Source: DATKZH01 sp964475955 (GTDB lineage Bacteria > Planctomycetota > Planctomycetia > Pirellulales > Thermoguttaceae). Taken from it: a stretch of 9,586 nucleotides of DNA. The notes beneath the pieces were generated by a model. That model saw only the letters and a program-made list of their open reading frames with translations, ran no database searches and was not told the DNA's origin. The first letter of the stretch is position 1, and each line of letters begins with the position of its first letter. Below, in pieces: positions 1 to 5,155 of the stretch. The stretch covers positions 1 through 9,586 of the forward strand of contig CAYYZY010000263.1 of the NCBI GenBank assembly GCA_964475955.1. The letters are read 5' to 3'. The translations under genes and the position numbers were made by a program.

Positions 1-303
1 CCCTCGAACCCCACGTCTTATCCACCCACGGTAACTGACGGGCATTGTGCCCCCCAGCGGCGGCAAACTCGCCCGGCCCGCGCAAAGTCGGCGCGTCCAA
101 CAATCCCCCCTCGCGTGGACTGAGCCCCGAAGCGGCAGAAGCCAATAGCCGAGCGCAGACCCGTAAGCCCGATCGTGATCGCGCACGGCCAAGCGCGGGA
201 GCCCCCCCGTGTTTGCGTAGGACCTTGTTCGCGATAGGCCGCGCCCCGATGCCGGATCGCGATCCGGCCTGCGCTGCTTTTCGAGCACCGTGAACCGAAA
301 GGC
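1..303. other. intergenic region, no gene recognised
   Basis: No convincing coding sequence is visible on either strand. The open frames here give Arg/Pro/Ala-rich translations with no recognisable domain, and the longest runs in as a shadow of the gene at 304-1611. The one clear structure is the palindrome at 251-268. Confidence 0.6.
251..268. terminator. perfect 18-bp palindrome, possible terminator
   Basis: GCCGGATCGCGATCCGGC equals its own reverse complement and can fold into a 7-bp stem with a CGCG loop. It lies 36 bp beyond the stop of the minus-strand gene ending at 304, where a terminator would be expected. There is no T-tract on the minus-strand side; a short TTTT (278-281) lies on the plus-strand side. 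It could equally be a protein-binding site. Confidence 0.35.
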
Positions 304-1611
304 CTATTCGCCCCCGGCTGGCGGGTACGCGGTGATCGGCGGTTCTCGGTCCGTCGGCGGGGCCTCGGCGCCGGGGAGGGTCGCCACCTCATCCACCGGC
401 GGGAGACGCCGGACCTGGCGCGTGAGCGGCGCGTCGCCGGTCTCGCCCGTCGCGGGTGCGTCCGCCTGCTCCGGCTCCGAGGACGCGGCGCCGGCTGGCC
501 GGATCGGCACCAGCTCATCCCCTGAGACCGGGTCGCCGGTCGGCTGGGCCGCCGGCGCATCGCCTGGGGCGCTGGTGGCACCCGACGAGCCGTACGCCTT
601 ATACGGACCGGCGCCCTTTGGGGAAGACGGCGCCACCGATTGCGCGGATATCTCCTCGCGCCGCGACGAAGCCAAGCGCGCTTGCGAGGTCGATTCGGCG
701 GAATCGTCGTCGAGGGAAGCGCCGTGACCGGCTCCCGACGAGTACGGCTCGGCGGCGTCGACACGCGTGCCGGCCGGGCCATCGTGCTTCCCGAGGGCGG
801 AAGCCCCGCCCTCCTGCGAAGGGCGAAGCGGCGCGACGGGGTCGACCGAATCGTCGGCCGACGATGCTGCCGGCTCCGACGCGACCGCCTCCGCGCGGCT
901 TCGCATGGCTACCCGGCCGACCGGCTCCTTCTCCGCGGCGTCCTTGTCCTGGCCACCGGCGCAGCCCTCGTCCGAAGCCGCGAAACGCGCATCCGCCCCC
1001 GCTACCCCGTCGTACCCGCCGCGGTCGTGCGGGTCGGCGCCCCAGTCTTCCCCGCCCGCGTACGACGGCGCGTCGCCGTAGGCGTCGGGTGCGCCGTACG
1101 CGGGAGCGCCATCGTTTTCGTACCCGGTCGGCGACCCGTAAGACGAAACGTCCCCGTACGAGCCCTCGTCGCTGCCGCGAGAGGGGTAATCGGCGGCGCT
1201 GCCGAAACCTTCCGAAAAGGCTTCGCCGCTCTCCGGGTAGGAATTTTCGCCCGAATAGGAGGCGTACTGGTCGTCGTACGAGCCGGGCTCGGATTGGGCG
1301 GTCGCGTAGTCGTCGGACGAGTGCGGACCCCGGTCGGGGCCGTGCCTCTCGGGCGAGGTTTCCGCCGCCGCGCCCCACGACGGCGTTTCCTCCGCCGGAG
1401 AATTGCCCGACTTCCAGCTCGGCGCCGCATCTTCCGAAGAGCTCGTGTCGGCCGATGGCGGGTCGGTTGCCGATCGTGCGGGCAGATGCGCCTGCGCAAA
1501 GCCGTCGGGCAGGGTCACCATTTCCCAGACCACGGGATACCGGGCCGTGTTGTACCCGATGCAGGTGACCACGGTGAGAAACACCGCCAAAGACGCCGCG
1601 ATCCTGGGCAT
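304..1611 (-). CDS. exported or membrane-anchored Tyr/Ser/Ala-rich disordered protein
   Basis: The frame encodes 435 residues. ATG at 1611 is preceded by GGAGG with 7 nt spacing, so the start is well supported. Residues 4-20 form one hydrophobic segment, a signal peptide or N-terminal anchor, followed by NTARYPVVWEMV. The rest is low complexity: Ser, Ala, Gly, Pro, Asp and Glu dominate. Residues 100-200 hold 13 Tyr spaced through acidic Gly/Ser sequence (for example SYDDQYASYS, SYGDVSSYGS, AYGAPDAYGD). The C-terminus is Pro-rich (RRLPPVDEV, then ITAYPPAGGE). No catalytic domain is visible. Similar short anchors followed by long disordered tails ending near a Pro/Tyr motif are familiar from planctomycete hypothetical proteins, but I cannot name a family. 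It is probably a cell-envelope protein. It stands alone, with 457 bp to the next gene upstream. Function unknown. Confidence 0.7.
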   Translation of the reverse strand: MPRIAASLAVFLTVVTCIGYNTARYPVVWEMVTLPDGFAQAHLPARSATDPPSADTSSSEDAAPSWKSGNSPAEETPSWGAAAETSPERHGPDRGPHSSDDYATAQSEPGSYDDQYASYSGENSYPESGEAFSEGFGSAADYPSRGSDEGSYGDVSSYGSPTGYENDGAPAYGAPDAYGDAPSYAGGEDWGADPHDRGGYDGVAGADARFAASDEGCAGGQDKDAAEKEPVGRVAMRSRAEAVASEPAASSADDSVDPVAPLRPSQEGGASALGKHDGPAGTRVDAAEPYSSGAGHGASLDDDSAESTSQARLASSRREEISAQSVAPSSPKGAGPYKAYGSSGATSAPGDAPAAQPTGDPVSGDELVPIRPAGAASSEPEQADAPATGETGDAPLTRQVRRLPPVDEVATLPGAEAPPTDREPPITAYPPAGGE

Positions 1612-1628
1612 GGCCTCACCTCCTCACA

Positions 1629-1706
1629 CTTCCATGCGGCCCACGAGCAGTCAAGAAATCGTGCAACCTTCCATGCGGCCCGTGGGCAACCAAGAAACCA
1701 TACCGC
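1629..1706. repeat. two imperfect 39-bp tandem direct repeats
   Basis: Copy 1 (1629-1667) and copy 2 (1668-1706) both begin CTTCCATGCGGCCC and share CAAGAAA at the same offset; by hand count 29 of 39 positions match. Read on the minus strand they lie immediately upstream of the ribosome binding site of the gene starting at 1611, probably inside its 5' leader. The 39-nt period is a multiple of three, so an open frame crosses them with a repeated peptide, but there is no other sign that this is coding. Confidence 0.75.
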
Positions 1707-1893
1707 CTGACGAACCGGCGCCAAGCCGCAAGGCGCGGAAACCCCCTTCGATTCCGCCGATCGGCCGGCACATGCACCGGTCGGCGAAGCTTTCCCGGGA
1801 GGCGAATTGAAACGGGGTGCGTCTTTGCGCACGGCCGTAAGGATCAGACAGGCCCCGTCGCGACCGGCCGGCCGCGCCTTCGCGTGTCTCGTT

Positions 1894-1911
1894 CCCAAGC
1901 TACCGCTTGGG
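1894..1911. repeat. hairpin CCCAAGC-TACC-GCTTGGG
   Basis: A perfect 7-bp stem with a 4-nt loop. It lies about 160 bp beyond the stop of the usp gene, so it could contribute to termination, but it has no T-tract. Its minus-strand core CCCAAGCGG also occurs in the hairpin after the propeller gene (7108-7133), which hints at a dispersed extragenic palindrome. Confidence 0.5.
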
Positions 1912-2014
1912 CACCGGGATGGAGGAAGTGCCCCGCGCCGGGAAAGCCATGGGCCCAGGACGGCGCAATCCTCGCGCTAGCCGGTCACGAGCGGTTCGGT
2001 GGGACTCGGCCCGG

Positions 2015-2035
2015 CCGCGGTCCCGGTTGCCGCGG
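2015..2035 (-). terminator. possible GC-rich terminator hairpin of the usp gene
   Basis: CCGCGG at 2015-2020 and again at 2030-2035 can pair across a 9-nt loop, 34 bp past the usp stop codon. No T-tract follows, so this is only a weak candidate. Confidence 0.2.
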
Positions 2036-2068
2036 CGGGGAGTGCGGACGTCGACGTGCGGGGCCGGC

Positions 2069-3238
2069 TCACTTGATCCCGAACAGGGGGCGGAACAAGG
2101 GATGCTGGCTGCGGATGTCGGCCTCGATGTGCTTGTGGTAGAGCGTTTGCGTGATGTGCTCCGCGTGCTCTTCGAAGCGCCTGGCTTCCTCGTATTCCCC
2201 CATTCGTTCGTGCACGGCCGCCAGACCCTCCCACGCCGGGGCGTAGAGGTTGTCTTTGGCGATGCACCGCTGGAACTCGCAGCCGGCTTCTTCCGGAAAC
2301 CCCAGGGCCAGCAATTCATGCCCCAGTTTGAAGTGGGCCTCGATGTCGGAACTCTCGGTGTCGAGCCGCAGGCGAATGGCGTGCTCCGATCGGATGGTGA
2401 CCATCGAGCACGGTGCGTCCCGCGCGACCTTCCGAGTGACGCCTCCCATCAGCATGCGGCCCAGACCGCGCCTCCCCGTCGAACCCATGACCAAAAGGTC
2501 CGACTCCGTCTGGCCGATCACCTGGGAGACCTCCTCATGCGGCTCGCGCGGCCGGACCAGCTTCGTCGCCCGGACGTTGTGGAAGTCGAACCCCCGCGTG
2601 AACTGATCCAGCTTGAGTCGCTCCTGCTCCACGTCACCTTCTTCCACCCCGGGGGCCGTCTTGCCCGAACCTTTCTGGGATCGCGCGAGGGACGGCGCCA
2701 CACGCAGCACGGTCAGCTCCGCGTCGAACCCGCGCGACAGGTGAATCGCGTTGCGCAGGGTCCGGCCCGATACGTCGGAGAAGTCGACCGGGCAGAGGAT
2801 CTTGTGGATGGGGAGCGCCGGACCGGGCTTGACGATCCACACGGGCTTGCTCGCGTACCGGCGCACGCCCGCCGCGGTGGTGCCCAGCCCGCGCAGGCCG
2901 GCTTCGGTCGACTCGCGCGCGCCCATGATGACGAGGTTCACGTCGAGCTCGTCCGCCTGCTGATTGATCCGGTCGAAGGGGATGCCGAACTGGACTACGG
3001 TCTGCACGTTCGAGATCCCCTCCGCCCGAAGACGGTCGGCCGCGTCGCGCAGCTCGGCCTCCACGCTCGTGCAAATCATGCTCACGGCCTGTGAATACCG
3101 ATGGCGGCTGCCCGGCACCACGTGGAGCAAGGTGATCTCCGAATCGAAATACCTCGCCACGAAGATCGCCGTTTGCAGGGCGTTCTCGGCCCCGGTGCCG
3201 AAATCCGTGGCCACCAGGATCTTCTCCAGGATCTTCAT
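2069..3238 (-). CDS. tandem universal stress protein with TPR-like C-terminal tail
   Basis: The protein has 389 residues: two UspA domains (about 4-136 and 145-282), then a helical tail (about 297-365) resembling tetratricopeptide repeats (FKLGHELLALG, then AWEGLAAVHERMGEYEEARRF). Start: ATG at 3238 follows AGAGGA at good spacing and opens directly onto KILEKILVATDF, the usual first strand; longer starts have no support. Universal stress proteins are cytoplasmic and help cells survive starvation, oxidative stress or oxygen limitation; ATP-binding ones carry G-2x-G-9x-G(S/T). Domain 2 has this motif from G252 (GSTGRRGLG...MGG), with Gly at the final Ser/Thr position. Domain 1 reads GARESTEAG, which lacks the second Gly, so it probably does not bind ATP. 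The TPR-like tail, unusual for a Usp, suggests partner binding. A sigma-54 type promoter and an upstream element shared with the next gene precede it (3314-3329, 3350-3367), so it probably responds to a dedicated enhancer-binding activator. Confidence 0.93.
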   Translation of the reverse strand: MKILEKILVATDFGTGAENALQTAIFVARYFDSEITLLHVVPGSRHRYSQAVSMICTSVEAELRDAADRLRAEGISNVQTVVQFGIPFDRINQQADELDVNLVIMGARESTEAGLRGLGTTAAGVRRYASKPVWIVKPGPALPIHKILCPVDFSDVSGRTLRNAIHLSRGFDAELTVLRVAPSLARSQKGSGKTAPGVEEGDVEQERLKLDQFTRGFDFHNVRATKLVRPREPHEEVSQVIGQTESDLLVMGSTGRRGLGRMLMGGVTRKVARDAPCSMVTIRSEHAIRLRLDTESSDIEAHFKLGHELLALGFPEEAGCEFQRCIAKDNLYAPAWEGLAAVHERMGEYEEARRFEEHAEHITQTLYHKHIEADIRSQHPLFRPLFGIK

Positions 3239-3313
3239 CGCGCTGTTCCTCTTGAGCTCAGAGCAGTGCGCACGCAGGCCACTTCCGCAGGAAGTCCGAT
3301 CCCTAAGCGAAGG

Positions 3314-3329
3314 TGCAAACGATGCGCCA
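3314..3329 (-). promoter_or_regulatory. sigma-54 (RpoN) type promoter of the usp gene
   Basis: Minus-strand TGGCGCATCGTTTGCA matches the -24/-12 consensus TGGCACG-N4-TTGCA, with the invariant GG and GC separated correctly. It differs at two less strict positions (A to G, G to A). The predicted transcript start is near 3303, about 65 nt before the ATG at 3238. Confidence 0.7.
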
Positions 3330-3349
3330 CTGCGCCACAACGGAAGCGG

Positions 3350-3367
3350 ATGTGCCGCAAATCCTTT
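3350..3367 (-). promoter_or_regulatory. shared upstream element, usp copy
   Basis: Minus-strand AAAGGATTTGCGGCACAT begins 39 bp upstream of the -24 GG. The hemerythrin-like gene has AAAGGACTTACGGCTGAT at exactly the same distance (14 of 18 identical). Just upstream both also carry a CCAG core in an inverted-repeat setting (TTTGC-TG-GCAAA here, plus-strand 3365-3376). It is probably the site of a common activator. Confidence 0.6.
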
Positions 3368-3437
3368 GCTGGCAAATAGATAAATACACCGCGCCCTCCC
3401 GCGACGCGCCACGGGACGACCGCCGGATGTTCAAAAT

Positions 3438-3454
3438 GCTGACATTATGTCAGC
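3438..3454. promoter_or_regulatory. 17-bp palindrome GCTGACAT-T-ATGTCAGC
   Basis: Two 8-bp arms form a perfect inverted repeat around one central T, flanked by AAAAT and TTTT. It lies about 118 bp upstream of the -24 GG of the usp promoter, within the usual range for a sigma-54 enhancer site. It is also about 100 bp past the stop of the hemerythrin-like gene and followed by T-runs on both strands, so a bidirectional terminator is the main alternative. I do not recognise it as a site of a known regulator family. Confidence 0.45.
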
Positions 3455-3552
3455 TTTTCAACACGACCCTGCCCCGCGACTGCCTCTCACGGGCGGACGT
3501 TTCCCGCCATTTCGAGCCGCCCACCGGTTTGCGATGCCTGAGCGCAGCCAGC

Positions 3553-4536
3553 CTACTGCCGCGTGCGACGACCGTCGCGTTCGTTGTTTTGGGAAACGGT
3601 TGCATCGGGGGCTTTGCCGGAGAAACCTTCCGTGAAGGTCCGCAGGATCAAGTCCTCTTCGCGGGTCTCGTGCATCCGCAGATGGTCGCAGAAGGCGATG
3701 AACCGCTGGACGATCCTCCGCGGAGCGGCGGCGTGCGCCTCGCGATACACCCGTTGCTCGGCCTGCTCGAACACGGCGCAGATCTCCGAGTAGAGACGGG
3801 CGTGTTGGGTGCGCAAGGCCTGGGCATTCCGGCTCAAGCGGGAAGCCACGCAAACCGGATTCTCGAAGTAGCCGTAGGTCTCCTCCAGCGCGAAGTAGAC
3901 GGCCAGCCCGTCGCGCAAGTCGCCGAGCAGCGCGACGAACCGCCTCCACTGCCCTCGAATCGATCCCGAGCCGGCCAGCGCGACGCGCAGCTCGCCGAGC
4001 AAGCGCGGCAGTTCCAGGTTGTCGTCCTTGATTTCCTGCAGAAACGCGGCGTTGACGGCCACCGAAGCGATGGGTGCGTACATGGCGGTATCCGATTGTC
4101 CGCTTGGGGAGAACGCCTTGCGAGCCGAGTGGAGCGGCGCCGCCCAAGCTCCCGAGCGGGACGATGCGCCCCCGTTGGTGGATTCCAAAGCTCTAGCTAT
4201 TTCACACTGTAGCTCCGCGAAGTCCCTCGGCTTCTCGATGCGCGCCGCGGTCGAACGACGCGACCCGTCGGCCGCCGGGCACTCGTCGTTGGGATCGAAC
4301 ACGATGATGGGGACCTCGGGCGCGACGGTTCGGATCGGTCCGACCGCGTCGCGATCGCTCGCGCCCGGCGCGCGCCGATCGAGGACCACCAGATCGGGGA
4401 CCTCGCGCGCGACAAAGTCGATCGCCTCGGTCACGTTGCGCGCAAGCACCACCCGATGTCCTAGGGTTTCCGCGTACTCCCGCTTGCAGAAGTCGCGGAC
4501 GCTCTGCTCGCCTTCGGCAAATAGGATCGTTGCCAT
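3553..4536 (-). CDS. degenerate receiver domain fused to hemerythrin-like domain
   Basis: The protein has 327 residues. Residues 2-118 resemble a response-regulator receiver: ILFAEGE replaces the usual ILVVDDE, so of the acidic pair only Glu8 and a Gly remain; Asp53 in DLVVLD is the expected phosphoacceptor; Lys102 in EKP is kept; the conserved Thr/Ser position reads Asp81. After a linker (121-152), residues 160-303 resemble a hemerythrin HHE four-helix bundle: IKDDN(173), AVY(214)FALE(218)E, TQH(245), DH(285)LRMH(289)ETREE. The first two expected His ligands are Asn173 and Tyr214, so a normal di-iron site is unlikely. HHE proteins bind O2, NO or iron, or act as redox sensors. ATG at 4536 was chosen because it begins the receiver and lies about 63 nt after the predicted sigma-54 start; a longer frame reaches 4776, upstream of that promoter. 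The ribosome binding site is weak (GGGTGG). It may be a redox or phosphorylation-responsive adaptor; the exact role is unknown. Confidence 0.82.
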   Translation of the reverse strand: MATILFAEGEQSVRDFCKREYAETLGHRVVLARNVTEAIDFVAREVPDLVVLDRRAPGASDRDAVGPIRTVAPEVPIIVFDPNDECPAADGSRRSTAARIEKPRDFAELQCEIARALESTNGGASSRSGAWAAPLHSARKAFSPSGQSDTAMYAPIASVAVNAAFLQEIKDDNLELPRLLGELRVALAGSGSIRGQWRRFVALLGDLRDGLAVYFALEETYGYFENPVCVASRLSRNAQALRTQHARLYSEICAVFEQAEQRVYREAHAAAPRRIVQRFIAFCDHLRMHETREEDLILRTFTEGFSGKAPDATVSQNNERDGRRTRQ

Positions 4537-4609
4537 CTGCCACCCGACGTGTGGCCGAAGCCCGCTTGGTCGCAAGGTCCTCTCCGCTTGTGCGCCCCTA
4601 AGCAAGCGA

Positions 4610-4625
4610 AGCAAACACTGTGCCG
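4610..4625 (-). promoter_or_regulatory. sigma-54 (RpoN) type promoter of the receiver-hemerythrin gene
   Basis: Minus-strand CGGCACAGTGTTTGCT fits TGGCACG-N4-TTGCW with correct GG to GC spacing and mismatches only at the first T and at the G after GGCAC. The predicted start is near 4600. Both this and the usp promoter are followed, at nearly the same distance, by CTTAGGG. Confidence 0.7.
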
Positions 4626-4645
4626 ATGACGGGACCAAGCCGAGC

Positions 4646-4663
4646 ATCAGCCGTAAGTCCTTT
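4646..4663 (-). promoter_or_regulatory. shared upstream element, receiver-hemerythrin copy
   Basis: Minus-strand AAAGGACTTACGGCTGAT begins exactly 39 bp upstream of the -24 GG and pairs with the usp copy at 3350-3367. It overlaps an imperfect inverted repeat CTTTC-TG-GAAAG (plus-strand 4660-4671), comparable to the TTTGC-TG-GCAAA of the usp copy. Confidence 0.6.
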
Positions 4664-4688
4664 CTGGAAAGCAAGATATGGACTGCGG

Positions 4689-4747
4689 CCGCCCTGGGGA
4701 CGCCGCAGGCAGGGCGGGTCCGGGTGTTCGTTGGCGGACACCCGGAC
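4689..4747. repeat. two back-to-back stem-loops
   Basis: CCGCCCTG (4689-4696) pairs with CAGGGCGG (4710-4717). Directly abutting it, a 13-bp arm (4718-4730) pairs with 4735-4747 across a TTGG loop, with one G-T wobble. Both neighbouring genes point away from this spot, so it is not an obvious terminator of either one. Confidence 0.6.
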
Positions 4748-4995
4748 GGGAATCCGACATCGCCGTTCGACGACAACGGCCCGGAGTCGCCGCCAAACGG
4801 CCGAGCCGGCTCGAAGGCACCCGCTCCATCCGGGGGCCCTCATCCGCTGGGTAGATGTCCGCCCGAAGATGCTGGGAGGCCGATCGGTGGCCGCGGCCCT
4901 CCTGCGGCGGCGGGTCGCCGTGCGCGGCGGGCTGTCGGCACCCGGGCCGGAAGTTCAGCCGGCCGCGAAAAAACGTCGGTTTCAGGCCTTGATCG

Positions 4996-5024
4996 TCGAC
5001 ACGCGCTTCCGAGCACCGTATACT
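4996..5024 (+). promoter_or_regulatory. sigma-70 type promoter of the propeller-cytochrome gene
   Basis: A -35 TCGACA and a -10 TATACT are separated by 17 bp; each matches five of six consensus positions. The predicted start near 5031 lies after the ATG at 5027, which argues against that longer reading frame, and gives a leader of about 125 nt. Confidence 0.6.
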
Positions 5025-5155
5025 GAATGCCGAATCGCGCCGCCCCCCGCAACGGCACCCGGCCGGACACGGCGGCCGGCGATTTTTCCTTCCTCACCAC
5101 CACGCAGTTCCCCACGTCATTCATCCCCAGGCCACCCGGTAAGAGGAGTCATCAG

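Larger units (their letters stand above)
1612..2068. other. intergenic region with direct repeats and hairpins
   Basis: This stretch separates two minus-strand genes. It holds the leader of the Tyr-rich gene with its ribosome binding site and 39-bp repeats (1629-1706), a CCCAAGC/GCTTGGG hairpin (1894-1911), and a GC-rich hairpin just past the usp stop (2015-2035). I see no gene and no clear -35/-10 promoter. Confidence 0.5.
3239..3552. other. regulatory intergenic region upstream of the usp gene
   Basis: This stretch lies between the hemerythrin-like gene (stop at 3553) and the usp start. In the minus-strand reading direction it holds a palindrome (3438-3454), an AT-rich patch (about 3365-3389), the shared upstream element (3350-3367), the sigma-54 type promoter (3314-3329), and a leader of about 65 nt ending in the ribosome binding site. 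No gene is seen. Confidence 0.6.
4537..5155. other. divergent promoter region
   Basis: This 619-bp region separates the hemerythrin-like gene (leftward) from the propeller-cytochrome gene (rightward). It contains the sigma-54 type promoter at 4610-4625, the shared upstream element at 4646-4663, two abutting hairpins at 4689-4747, and the sigma-70 type promoter at 4996-5024. Between about 4750 and 4990 I see nothing specific, only GC-rich sequence without a credible gene. Confidence 0.6.

Noticed and set aside
1629..1706. Possible CRISPR repeats
   Set aside because: Only two imperfect, directly adjacent copies without spacers, and no cas genes.
456..1710. Several Arg/Pro-rich open frames on both strands over the Tyr-rich gene
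   Set aside because: The minus-strand frame from 1611 has a strong ribosome binding site and an N-terminal hydrophobic segment. The others are Arg/Pro-rich shadows of GC-rich low-complexity DNA.
1907..3094. Plus-strand open frame opposite the usp gene
   Set aside because: Antisense shadow of an unambiguous tandem Usp protein; no ribosome binding site or domain.
3313..4212. Plus-strand open frame opposite the receiver-hemerythrin gene
   Set aside because: Antisense shadow, no recognisable product.
4537..4776. Extended N-terminus of the receiver-hemerythrin gene
   Set aside because: It lies across and upstream of the sigma-54 promoter and precedes the natural beginning of the receiver domain.
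5027..5155. Extended N-terminus of the propeller-cytochrome gene from ATG at 5027
   Set aside because: The predicted transcript start near 5031 lies after it, it would bury the signal peptide, and ATG at 5156 has a strong ribosome binding site.
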